From Sphingomonas lenta (GTDB lineage Bacteria; Pseudomonadota; Alphaproteobacteria; Sphingomonadales; Sphingomonadaceae), in the NCBI RefSeq assembly GCF_002288825.1, contig NZ_NSLI01000002.1, positions 248,001 to 312,000 on the forward strand: a stretch of 64,000 nucleotides of DNA. The letters are read 5' to 3'. Both the position numbers and the translations under genes were made by a program. The first letter of the stretch is position 1; each line of letters begins with the position of its first letter. Positions 16,925-24,806 of the stretch are shown piece after piece. The notes under the pieces were generated by a model. The model made no database searches, was not told the origin of the DNA, and was given only the letters and a program-made list of their open reading frames with translations.

Positions 16925-17862
16925 CAGCCGCCCTGCCCCATCCGCTCGTCATCCCAGCGCAAGCTGGGATTGCGTGGTTCGGGCCGGGTGCGCTCTCCCG
17001 CAACGACCCCAGCTTGCGCTGGGGTGACGAGTTGAGTTTCGACGTTCTTGAGGAACGCGATCGCCTCCGGGATCGCCTGGTGTGCGCGGGGGGACTCGCG
17101 GGAGAGTTCGACGCAGACGAGGCCGGTCCAGCCGATCGCCTCCAGCGCGCCGAGCACCGCGGGGACGTTCATGTCCCCTTCCCCGAAGGGCAGGTGCGTG
17201 TGGTCGCCGCGGCGCATGTCCTCGATGGCGACGGTGCCGAGCTTGGAGGCGTGGACGTGGATGGCGTGCTCGGGCTCGATGTCCTGCGTGACGAGGCAGT
17301 GGCCGGTGTCGAGCGCGAGGCGGAGGCTCGGGTGGAAGGCGGCGAGCGTTTCGTAGTCGCCGACGGTTTCGACGAGCATGCCGGGCTCGGGTTCGAGGCT
17401 GACGCTGACGCCGACGCGCTCGGCGTGCTCGCAGACTTGGGCGAGGCCCTGGTCGAGCCAGTCGCGCGCCTGGTTCCGGTCGACCTCGGGCTTGGGGACG
17501 CCGGCCCAGAAGCTGACCGTCTCGCTTCCTAAAATGGCAGCGATCTCGGCCGCGCGCTGGAGGAACTGGACGCGGCGGGCGCGGCCGTGAGGGTCGGGGC
17601 TGAGCAGCGTGGGCTCGTGCTTCTCGCGATAGTCGAGCAGGTAGCGAGCGCCGGTCTCGATCACGCTGCCGAGGTTCAAGGACGCGAGCAGCGCGGCGAC
17701 GCGCTCGGCCTCGACGCGCCAATCTTGCGCGAACGGGTCGAGGTGGTGGTGGTCGAGCGTGAGGGCGACGCCGTGGTAGCCGCTGTCCGCGATGAGCCGG
17801 ATCGCGTCGTCGAGCCGGTGGTTGGCCGCACCGTTGGTGTTGTAGGCGTAGCGCAGGCTCAT
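16924..17862 (-). CDS. Sugar phosphate isomerase/epimerase (AP endonuclease 2-like TIM barrel), repeat-encoded C-terminus
   Basis: A 312-residue protein. The metal-site blocks SLEPEPGM (Glu), ALDTGHC (Asp, His), IHVHASKLG (His) and CVELSRESPRAH (Glu) follow the xylose-isomerase-like TIM-barrel pattern shared with IolE/IolI inosose enzymes. The family-like part ends near residue 276 (AIAFLKN). Residues about 278-305 are encoded by a family B palindromic repeat (16947-17030). The stop overlaps the GT4 start and the start overlaps the YcaO stop, so the gene remains coupled at both ends despite the insertion. An inosose or ketose substrate is plausible. Confidence 0.82.
   Translation of the reverse strand: MSLRYAYNTNGAANHRLDDAIRLIADSGYHGVALTLDHHHLDPFAQDWRVEAERVAALLASLNLGSVIETGARYLLDYREKHEPTLLSPDPHGRARRVQFLQRAAEIAAILGSETVSFWAGVPKPEVDRNQARDWLDQGLAQVCEHAERVGVSVSLEPEPGMLVETVGDYETLAAFHPSLRLALDTGHCLVTQDIEPEHAIHVHASKLGTVAIEDMRRGDHTHLPFGEGDMNVPAVLGALEAIGWTGLVCVELSRESPRAHQAIPEAIAFLKNVETQLVTPAQAGVVAGERTRPEPRNPSLRWDDERMGQGG
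16947..17030. repeat. Palindromic repeat, family B, inside a reading frame
   Basis: An 84-bp copy with 78/84 identity to 11360-11443. It encodes about 28 residues near the C-terminus of the TIM-barrel isomerase. Relative to the other copy, an A-to-C change in the left arm is matched by T-to-G in the right arm, preserving the stem. Confidence 0.9.
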
Positions 17863-19364
17863 GCGGGCTCGCGTTCCATGTGGACGAGCATCTCATGCGC
17901 GCCGGGCTCGCGGTAGAGGGGGTAGAGGCCGCCCACCTTGGCGTCGACCGCGGCGATGTCGAGGTACGGCACGCCGCCGAGCCGGTCGTACGCTACCGAC
18001 GACAGGCGGACGGGGCGTAAGGTGGCGCTCTCCTCGGCGTTCCAGCGGATCAGCGGGCTGTCCTGGTCGCGGAGCTTCTGGGCGTTGCGCTCGCCGATGC
18101 GGTAGTAGCTCATCGTTTCGACCTCCAGGCCGGGGACGACGACGCGGGCGGCGTGCATGGGCGCGCCCGGCTCCGACCAATCGAGGATGAGCGGGTCGAA
18201 GCCGGCGGCGACGAGGCGGCGGGCGGCCTCGTCGCCCTTCTCGGCGGGGTCGGTGATGAGGCTCGCGGGCATGCTGTCGAACGAGCGATCGGAGCGGAGG
18301 GAGTAAACGGGGTCGCGGAGGAGCTCGCGCAAGGCGACGCCGTCGAGCTCCAGCCAGTGGCGGAAGGCCTCGATCTGGCGCGGTTCGGTGTGGCGGGCGG
18401 CGCGGCGGGTGCGGGGCTCGACGCGCTCCCAATAGCCGGGCGGCATGATGGGCTGGATCAGCTCAAGCGGGCCGAAGGTGAACGCCTTGCGCGCGCGGGC
18501 GTGGGCGTATTCGAGCACGGCCTTGCGGAGCGCCGCGAAGCGGTCGAGGTCCGACGCCTCGCCGCCGCCGGTCATGGCGATCGGGATGGGGAGCGAGGAC
18601 GGATCGCGGTCGGCGCCGACGACGTAAAGGTTGGCGAAGCCGAACTCGTCGGTGGCGAATTTGGGGAAGAGCTCGATGCCGGCACCTTCGACGCGATCGA
18701 TGGCGGCCTGAAGCTCGGGCGGGAGCGCTTCGTCGAACGTCAGGTGGACGCCCAGGTCCATCGCGCGGAAGAGCAGGCCGTTGCCGTCGCGCTGCAGGCA
18801 CTCGAACAGGCCGTGCGACGCCGCCCACTTCAACGACGGACCGGCGCCCAGGCCGTTGGTGATGAGCGTCGTGAAGGGCTCGTAGCCGGCGGGCAGGTGG
18901 TCGGCGGTGAGTGCGGCGACGTCGACGGGGACGAGCACGGGCTCGCCCGAGAACCAGCGGCGCGCCTCGACCCAGCGGAGCGGCGTGTCGTGGCCGACAG
19001 GCGAGCCGGCGGGGAGGCAGAGCGTGAGCGGGTCGGCGACGCCCTCCCCGCCCCGCTCGCGGACGAGCTGATTGTAGCTGCCCTTTATTTGGCGAAGATT
19101 GGCGAAGCCGAGGCGGGCGCGGACCTCCTCGTGACACTCGGCGACGGCGGCGATCATGGCGCGGTCGGGCGTCTCGCCGTAGCCGGTGCCCTGCTGCATC
19201 TCGCAGCCGGCCGCCTCCGGATCGTGGGGGAAGAGCGCGACCTTCCAGGCGGGAACGCCCGTACGGTCGAGCGGGCTCATGTCGAACAGGAACCAGTCGC
19301 CCGGCGGCATGGCGTCCATATACGCCTGGACGATGTCAGGGACGGGGTGGTCCGAATGGATCAT
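17859..19364 (-). CDS. YcaO-like protein
   Basis: A 501-residue protein. PLDRTGVPAWKVALFP then GTGYGETPDRAMIAAVAECHEE (about residues 31-80) and ITNGLGAGPSLKWAASHGLFECLQRD (about 168-193) are the two conserved YcaO blocks that build the ATP site; ALRKAVLEYAHARARK gives a further conserved helix. YcaO enzymes use ATP to activate peptide amides for azoline, thioamide or amidine formation. There is no proline-rich C-terminus, no cyclodehydratase partner and no precursor peptide in the gap-free operon, so a non-peptide substrate or a distant partner is possible. Both ends overlap neighbours by 4 nt. Confidence 0.82.
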   Translation of the reverse strand: MIHSDHPVPDIVQAYMDAMPPGDWFLFDMSPLDRTGVPAWKVALFPHDPEAAGCEMQQGTGYGETPDRAMIAAVAECHEEVRARLGFANLRQIKGSYNQLVRERGGEGVADPLTLCLPAGSPVGHDTPLRWVEARRWFSGEPVLVPVDVAALTADHLPAGYEPFTTLITNGLGAGPSLKWAASHGLFECLQRDGNGLLFRAMDLGVHLTFDEALPPELQAAIDRVEGAGIELFPKFATDEFGFANLYVVGADRDPSSLPIPIAMTGGGEASDLDRFAALRKAVLEYAHARARKAFTFGPLELIQPIMPPGYWERVEPRTRRAARHTEPRQIEAFRHWLELDGVALRELLRDPVYSLRSDRSFDSMPASLITDPAEKGDEAARRLVAAGFDPLILDWSEPGAPMHAARVVVPGLEVETMSYYRIGERNAQKLRDQDSPLIRWNAEESATLRPVRLSSVAYDRLGGVPYLDIAAVDAKVGGLYPLYREPGAHEMLVHMEREPA

Positions 19365-20185
19365 GCGAGGCCCTCGATGGGAAGACGTTTGACGCCCGGC
19401 GCGCGCGCTAGGCCCTCGTCGAGCGCGGCGAGCGCTTGGGACCGCCCGATCTCGGGGGCGTACTCGAAGGGGGTCAGGACGGCGTCGAAGTCGAGCGGTG
19501 CGATCACGTCGCGGTAGCGGCGCAGCTCGGCGTGGGTGAGCGGGATGTCCTTGTGGAACGCCTTGTGGCTGCTGATCGAGTGCGAGCGGCCGGTCTCGTC
19601 CTGGTCGATCTTGAACATGTCGCCGCAGAAGAGGCGGCGACCAGGGGCGTCGTGGAGCGCGGCCTGACCCTCGTAATGACCGCCGACATGGTGGAGCGTG
19701 TAGCCGGGGGCGAGCTCCAGCACGTCGTCGTACGGCAGGGTGACGCGGAACGCCTTGGTCATGCGCAGGTCGTCGCGCTGGATGGCGAGCACGGGGTCGA
19801 ACGCGCGCTGGAGCTGGAACAGCGCGCCGTAGCCATGGGCGTGGCTGGCGGCGAGGATCGCGACGCCCCCGAGCTCGCGAATGCGGTCCAGCATGTCGTC
19901 GGAGTAGTAGGGCGCGGCTTCGAAGGCGATGTTGCCGTCCGGGCGGGTGATCAGCCAGCCGGTGCCGGCGAGGCCCAGCGCGGGCTGGGTGGTGAAGGCC
20001 CACAGATTGTCCGCGACCTGGCGCGCCTGGCCGGTGTGGGTCGCCCTCACCTCCTCCTCGGGCAGGAAGCGCCAGCCGTCCTCGGGCAGGTCGTTGCGCG
20101 TGTCGGTGCAGACGGGACAGTCGGGCGGCGCGAAGTGGCGCTGCCAGAAGCCGCAGTTCGCGCAGGCATAGTAGCTCAGAGGCAC
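19361..20185 (-). CDS. Zinc-ribbon/MBL-fold fusion protein with altered metal site
   Basis: A 274-residue protein with a GTG start, overlapping the Gfo/Idh stop by 10 nt. A short N-terminal zinc ribbon has C8, C11, C23 and C26 (CANC and CPVC). Then follows a metallo-beta-lactamase fold: SHAHGYG (H115, H117), GGHYEG (H170), CGDMFKID (D189). The usual HxHxDH has become HxHxYG, so the Asp and third His that hold the second metal are missing. It may bind one metal or act non-hydrolytically. Position next to YcaO and the oxidoreductase suggests a role in the same pathway. Confidence 0.78.
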   Translation of the reverse strand: MPLSYYACANCGFWQRHFAPPDCPVCTDTRNDLPEDGWRFLPEEEVRATHTGQARQVADNLWAFTTQPALGLAGTGWLITRPDGNIAFEAAPYYSDDMLDRIRELGGVAILAASHAHGYGALFQLQRAFDPVLAIQRDDLRMTKAFRVTLPYDDVLELAPGYTLHHVGGHYEGQAALHDAPGRRLFCGDMFKIDQDETGRSHSISSHKAFHKDIPLTHAELRRYRDVIAPLDFDAVLTPFEYAPEIGRSQALAALDEGLARAPGVKRLPIEGLA

Positions 20186-21330
20186 CGCAACGCCTCCTGA
20201 TAGGCCCGGTCGAACAGGCGCATCAGCTCTAGGTCGCGCTCGGCGGAAAAGTCGTGCGGCTCGCCCCCGGCGGCGCGCTGAAAGGCGGCGGCCTGGGCGG
20301 CGAAGGGGGACAGGTCGCGGTCGAACGCAACGTCCTCTTGCTCATTGCCGCGGGCCAGCGTCACGGTGCCGCCGGGCGTCTGGCCCATGGTGTCGATCGC
20401 GGTGAGCAGGCCGTGCTCGCCCAGCACTTCCAGGCGGCGGCGGGGGAGCTGTTCGCGGCAGTTATAGGCGACGTGACTCGTCAGGAGCACGCCACTCGCG
20501 GTGCGGCCGGAGAGGACGCCGCCGTCGTCGACGGGGTAGTCGTGGATGCGGCGCTGAAGGTCGATGTGGAGACGATCCAGCGGCTCGGCGACGAGCATCT
20601 GGGCCAAGTCAAGACCGTGGAGCGCGAGGTCGATCACCGCCCCGCCGCCCGCCGCCTGCGGGTCGGCGCGCCAGTTGGGAGCCCCTCCTCCGTCCGCGGA
20701 CCAGAGGGGGTCGACCCAGCAGGCGTAGACGATCCTGACCGCGATCGGGCGGCCGATCGCGCCGTCGGCGATCAGGTCGCACATCGCTCGGTGCGCGGGG
20801 TGGTGACGCTGGTCGAAAGCGGTGCCGTAGAGGACGCCGCTGTCCGCCACCGCGCGGCCGATCGCCTCGGCGTCGGCAAGCGTGGCGGCGATCGGCTTCT
20901 CGCAGAGAACGGGGACGCCGGCCCGGCACGCGGCGAGCACGGGGCCGAGATGGGCGTTGTTGGGCGTGGCGACGTAGAGCAGGTCGACTTCGCCGGACGC
21001 CAGCATGGCGGCGGTGTCGTCAAAGGCGAAGATGCTGGCGGACTCGGCGCTGGCTTGGGCGAGCGGAGATGGGTCGGCGATCGCGGCGACTCGGCCGCCG
21101 GCGGCTTCGATGGCGGGGGCCATGTAGTCGCGGGCGACCCAGCCGAAGCCGGCGATACCCCAACGAGGTCGGCGCGAGGTGGCGTCCTCACCTTCCCTCT
21201 TCCCCGGCGAAGGCCGGGGCCCAGTAGCGGTGCCGTCTGAGAGCGGGGGTGCAACGCTTGCAGGGACCATTGTGACTGGGCCCCGGCCTTCGCCGGGGAG
21301 GGGTGCACGTACTGGGATGGTCGTCTCCAT
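20176..21330 (-). CDS. Gfo/Idh/MocA family oxidoreductase (2), repeat-encoded N-terminal leader
   Basis: A 384-residue protein. The ATG at 21330 was chosen because it overlaps the upstream stop (TGATG). Residues about 11-43 come from a family C palindromic repeat, so the NAD motif WGIAGFGWVARDY starts only near residue 53 instead of residue 5. After this the family pattern is normal: VPVLCEKPIAATLADA (EKP intact), GGGAVIDLALHGLDLAQM with conserved D and H. A later start inside the frame (for example a GTG or TTG close to the Rossmann fold) cannot be excluded. The likely substrate is a sugar or inositol. Confidence 0.8.
   Translation of the reverse strand: METTIPVRAPLPGEGRGPVTMVPASVAPPLSDGTATGPRPSPGKREGEDATSRRPRWGIAGFGWVARDYMAPAIEAAGGRVAAIADPSPLAQASAESASIFAFDDTAAMLASGEVDLLYVATPNNAHLGPVLAACRAGVPVLCEKPIAATLADAEAIGRAVADSGVLYGTAFDQRHHPAHRAMCDLIADGAIGRPIAVRIVYACWVDPLWSADGGGAPNWRADPQAAGGGAVIDLALHGLDLAQMLVAEPLDRLHIDLQRRIHDYPVDDGGVLSGRTASGVLLTSHVAYNCREQLPRRRLEVLGEHGLLTAIDTMGQTPGGTVTLARGNEQEDVAFDRDLSPFAAQAAAFQRAAGGEPHDFSAERDLELMRLFDRAYQEALRCL
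21200..21300. repeat. Palindromic repeat, family C (CCCCGGCGAAGGCCGGGGCCCAGT type)
   Basis: A 101-bp inverted repeat with arms ccccggcgaaggccggggcc and ggccccggccttcgccgggg. It lies wholly within the 5' part of the Gfo/Idh reading frame. Confidence 0.9.
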
Positions 21331-22427
21331 CACCACCGCTCCGGCAAGTCCACGAGGCGGCGGGTGCGGGCGGGGTCGCCTTCGTCGTCGGTCCAGGCGC
21401 AACCGTCGGCATATTCGTCGCGGTAGCGATCGGAGGGCCAGCGCGGGCCGTCGGGGCCGAGCAGCGGGTTGGTGCGGAGTTCCGCGTCGGCGGGCGGGAC
21501 GGCGATCCCGCCCTCGACCACACGCGCGGGCCCGCCGCCCTCGACGAGCGACCAGGCCTCCACCGCGGGGTCGTCGGCCCAGCCCGCGGGCGCGGGCGAG
21601 TCCGCCCGGACCAGAGCGGCGAGCAGCGCGCGTTCGTTGTAGACCCTCGCGTGCGAGAAGAGCGCGGCCCATTCGTCGGCGGGTCGCGCGGGCCCCTTCG
21701 CGCCGCCTTCGTACCTGCTGTTGTGGATGTGGCTGACCGCCAGCAAGCCGGTAGGCGCGACCGCCGCGCGCAGCCGCTCGAGGACGAACTCCTGGCGCGG
21801 CATGAAGTAGAAGGCGTCGTGGCACTGGACGAGGTCGAATTTCGCATCGCCGATAGGCCAGGTCGCCGCAGCGTCGAACACGATGTAGTCGGCGTCCGGC
21901 GCGACCCAGTGCTTGGCGAGCCAGCATTTGGCGAACACCACGTCCGCGCCGAGGCACTTGACGCCGCGACGGGTGAACTCGCGCAGATAGTGGCCGATGC
22001 CGCAGGCGAGCTCGAACGCGGTCCTAGGCTCGTTCCAGTGCGCCTCCAGGAGCGCAAGCCCGGCGAGGTAGGTCGGGTCGCTCCAGCGATAGGCGAAATA
22101 GTCGGCGACCGGGCCTAAGCGGAGCAGCGCCATCGCCTCGCGCAAGCTGAGCGTGTCGCGCTCGCGGACGAGGCGGCGGAGCTCGTCCAGGTTGGTGGCG
22201 GGGCCGGTCCACCAATCGTCCTGGTTGGTGAGGAGCGCGACGAGCGCCTCGTCGGGGTCGCCGCGGTCGAGATGGTCGAGCGCGACGGCGACCAGGCCCT
22301 CCTGCTCAACGCGCAGGAACGGGATGCCGTCGACCACGGGCCAGCGCCCTCCCCAGCCGTCGGCGAGCGAGTGCGGCGTGTCGGCGCGGAGCGGCTGGCC
22401 CGAGGTGGGGGAGCGGAGCGGGATCAC
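21330..22427 (-). CDS. Class I SAM-dependent methyltransferase with Cys-less Trm112-like N-terminus
   Basis: A 365-residue protein. The first 40 residues (PLRSPTSGQPLRAD, then GRWPVVDGIPFLR) resemble a Trm112-like zinc domain in which the Cys are replaced by Ser/Gly. The methyltransferase core follows: AFELACGIGHYLREFTRRGVK (motif I, near residue 140), YIVFDAAATWPI, and FDLVQCHDAFYFMPRQEFVLERL. The end is a long extension containing DRYRDEYADGCAWTDDEG. It overlaps the HD-like gene by 4 nt. The substrate is unknown; methylation of a cyclitol or glycoside fits the context. Confidence 0.8.
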   Translation of the reverse strand: MIPLRSPTSGQPLRADTPHSLADGWGGRWPVVDGIPFLRVEQEGLVAVALDHLDRGDPDEALVALLTNQDDWWTGPATNLDELRRLVRERDTLSLREAMALLRLGPVADYFAYRWSDPTYLAGLALLEAHWNEPRTAFELACGIGHYLREFTRRGVKCLGADVVFAKCWLAKHWVAPDADYIVFDAAATWPIGDAKFDLVQCHDAFYFMPRQEFVLERLRAAVAPTGLLAVSHIHNSRYEGGAKGPARPADEWAALFSHARVYNERALLAALVRADSPAPAGWADDPAVEAWSLVEGGGPARVVEGGIAVPPADAELRTNPLLGPDGPRWPSDRYRDEYADGCAWTDDEGDPARTRRLVDLPERW

Positions 22428-23314
22428 GCCAGCCCCGTGTCCGCCAGGATGCGGTCGTGGAAGCCTTTGACCGGGCCGTCGTGCACGAGGCCGTAGGTGC
22501 CGAGCACGTCGTCCATCGTCACGGTCGCGGCCCGAAGGTGCTGCTCGATCTCCAGCACGCGGTCGAGCACGTCGCCGACGTGGAACGCACGCGCCTCAGG
22601 CGCGGCGTCGCCGGCGATGGGGGCGAGCGCGGCGCGGACCTGCTCGCGGAGCGGCTCGGAAAGTTCGGCCAGCGCCTCTTCGCGCGCGTGTTCGATTACG
22701 CCGTCGAGAGCATCGCCGAGCAGCACCTCGCCTGAGAAGCCGGAGTCGGGCATGGCGGCGTTGTGGAGGTGGTGCGCCATGCTCGCGACAAACACGGGGG
22801 TGGGGTCCGCGCCGTGGATGGGCGAGGCGATCACGGCGTAGACGGCGACCATCAGGCAGTGCTCGGCGTGGTTCTCCGGCGGTTGAAGCATAATGCGGGG
22901 GCGGCCGGGACAGGTCACGCCGGCGCGGGGCTGGCGGGCGAGCTTGTCGACGAAGGGCGGCACGGGGCCGGGCTCGGGCGCGCCTCGCGCCAGTGCTGGG
23001 CGCAGACACGCGGCGAGATCGGAGGCGAGCTGGTCGGCGACCTCGTCGAACGCGCGTTCGAGGACGGCGACCGCCTGCTCGCCGAGCCCGAGCGCGCGGA
23101 GCTTGGCGAGATTGAGGTCGCCCAGCCGCAAAGCGGCGAGCGCGGCGGCGACGGTGCGCGCCATGACTTGCGATCCGGGCTCGCCCGCGGCCAGGGCCGC
23201 CCAGCCGTCGCGAAACAGGCGCTCGGCGGTCGAGCCCTCGCGGTCGGCGGAGCGGATGCGCTTGAGGTCGCCGAGTTCGCGGAAGAGGGGGAGGATGGCG
23301 GGGGTGAGGTTCAC
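22424..23314 (-). CDS. HD-domain-like protein (variant HH/HN motif)
   Basis: A 296-residue, mostly helical protein. NHAEHCLMVAVYA (near residue 148) and MAHHLHNAAMPDSG (near residue 183), followed later by FHVGDVLDRVLEIEQHL, have the spacing of an HD-type metal phosphohydrolase. However, the canonical HD pair is HN/HH here, so catalysis is uncertain. The N-terminal 130 residues show no motif I recognise. It sits between inositol-phosphate synthase and the methyltransferase, and a phosphatase-like role on a phosphorylated intermediate would fit (inference). I do not recognise the exact family. Confidence 0.6.
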   Translation of the reverse strand: MNLTPAILPLFRELGDLKRIRSADREGSTAERLFRDGWAALAAGEPGSQVMARTVAAALAALRLGDLNLAKLRALGLGEQAVAVLERAFDEVADQLASDLAACLRPALARGAPEPGPVPPFVDKLARQPRAGVTCPGRPRIMLQPPENHAEHCLMVAVYAVIASPIHGADPTPVFVASMAHHLHNAAMPDSGFSGEVLLGDALDGVIEHAREEALAELSEPLREQVRAALAPIAGDAAPEARAFHVGDVLDRVLEIEQHLRAATVTMDDVLGTYGLVHDGPVKGFHDRILADTGLA

Positions 23315-23322
23315 GTCGGGAA

Positions 23323-23461
23323 TCCTCCCCTGTAAGGGGAGGTGGCGCGCGAAGCGTGACGGAGGGGTGTCGCGCGTTGCGAGCGGTGAACCATCCTGTC
23401 GAACGGGGATACCCCTCCACCACTCGCTATGCGAGCGGTCCCCCTCCCCTTGCAGGGGAGG
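23323..23461. repeat. Palindromic repeat, family D
   Basis: About 139 bp between inositol-phosphate synthase and the HD-like gene, with arms tcctcccctgtaaggggagg and tcccccttgcaggggagg-type sequence. Inner GACGGAGGGGTGTC and ACCCCTCCACCACTC pair as in the other D copies. Confidence 0.8.
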
Positions 23462-23489
23462 AACTGCGTGTACCCCACCCCTGACCCGC

Positions 23490-24668
23490 TCACTTATCCC
23501 CCAACCACCGGTCCAGAATGATCTGCTGCTCGAAGAAGTCGTGCACCGGCTCGCCGCCGCCGGTCGTCTGGGGCGATTTGAAGAAGATGCCCATCTGCTC
23601 CTGCACGCCGCCCTCGCCTCGCGCCTGTGCCAGCCCCAGGCATCGCGCGATCTCGATCGCGAGCGGGGCGGCGAGCACCGAGTCCTTGCACAGGAAGTTG
23701 AGCTTGAGCTGCATCTTCTGGCCGAGAAAGCCGGTGAGGTCGATATTGTCCCACGCTTCCTTGTCGTCGCCGCGCGGGCGGTAATAGTGGATCATGATGA
23801 TGTGATCCTCGACATGATAGCCGAGGATGGAGTCGAGCACGCTCTTCTTGGTGCCGACCTTGCTGGCGAGCGACTTGGGATCGTCCAGCGCGAGGCCGTC
23901 CGAATTGCCGAGGATGTTGGTCGAGAACCAGCCGTCGACATGGAGCGCGCGGTCGCGGAGCGCCGGGGCGATCACCGTCTTCATCAGAGTCTGGCCGGTC
24001 TTGCCGTCCTTGCCCGCGACGGGAACGTTGCGGTCGCGCGCCAGGTCGGCGAGCGGCTTCACGTCGGCGGCGACCGACGGCGCGAAATTGCCGTAGGGCG
24101 CGCCCGCGTCGATCGCGGCATAGGCGTAGAGCATGGCCGGGCTGATCGCCGGGTCGTCACGGTCGAGCCCGCGCTCGAACGCGTCGACCGATTGGAGCGC
24201 GTCGGCGGCGAGGTCCGCCTTGCGCTCGGTGGAGGCGAGGTTGAGCACGACGACGCGGTCGAGCTGGCGGTCGGCCTTGAAGCGTTGGAGGTCGGCCTGG
24301 ATGCGCTCGACCGCGGCGCGATGGCCGGGCGCGGCGATCTTGTTCGCGCCGTCGATGTTGGCGCAGAAGTCGGTGGAGCCCACCGCCGGCCAGGGCTTCA
24401 TGTCGTTCAGCGGCGACGCGCCGTTGGTCAGTTCCTTCTCGCCGATCACGCCGTGGCGCATCGCGGCGGTGCCCAGATCGTCGCCGCTCAGGTCCCAGCC
24501 GTCGAAATATACGTCGCGATACGCCGCCATGCCCGACACCTGCCGGTCGGCGAGCGGCAGCCCGGCGAGCGTGTTCGATCCCGACCGGATCATCTCGATG
24601 CCCGCGGCGGCGGTGGTGGCGACCGCGCCGCCCATGCCGATCACCGCGACGCCCAACCGTTCAGACAT
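23490..24668 (-). CDS. myo-inositol-1-phosphate synthase (eukaryote-like type)
   Basis: A 392-residue NAD enzyme. GMGGAVATTAAAGIEM is the nucleotide motif; NLASTERKAD, GAPYGNFAPS, VAGKDGKTGQTLMKTV, GWFSTNILGNSDGLAL and LGQKMQLKLNFLCKDSVLAAPL match the Inos-1-P_synth family (PF07994/PF01658), with conserved Lys in the KTGQT and CKDS blocks. It converts glucose 6-phosphate to inositol 3-phosphate (1L numbering). It is the first gene of the minus-strand train ending in PIG-L, so its product is probably the core that the downstream enzymes modify. A second, divergent synthase is 1.8 kb away. Confidence 0.92.
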   Translation of the reverse strand: MSERLGVAVIGMGGAVATTAAAGIEMIRSGSNTLAGLPLADRQVSGMAAYRDVYFDGWDLSGDDLGTAAMRHGVIGEKELTNGASPLNDMKPWPAVGSTDFCANIDGANKIAAPGHRAAVERIQADLQRFKADRQLDRVVVLNLASTERKADLAADALQSVDAFERGLDRDDPAISPAMLYAYAAIDAGAPYGNFAPSVAADVKPLADLARDRNVPVAGKDGKTGQTLMKTVIAPALRDRALHVDGWFSTNILGNSDGLALDDPKSLASKVGTKKSVLDSILGYHVEDHIIMIHYYRPRGDDKEAWDNIDLTGFLGQKMQLKLNFLCKDSVLAAPLAIEIARCLGLAQARGEGGVQEQMGIFFKSPQTTGGGEPVHDFFEQQIILDRWLGDK

Positions 24669-24806
24669 TGTTCAAGACCCCTTGTTGAACCGCCTGCGGA
24701 ACAGACGGACGCCTACCCTGGTTGCCCCCGCTCGGCGTTCGCCGAAGGGATTCTATGTTTTTGGTGATCCAGGTTACCTGAGACAGCCGTTCCGGGCTGA
24801 CCTGCA

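Noticed and set aside
17859..24668. Possible RiPP precursor peptide for the YcaO protein
   Set aside because: The operon has essentially no intergenic space except 23315-23489, which is filled by a palindromic repeat; I see no convincing short leader-core peptide.
24769..24793. GGAAC on the minus strand upstream of inositol-phosphate synthase
   Set aside because: At N16 or N17 the following bases are CTGG/TGGA, not CGTT.
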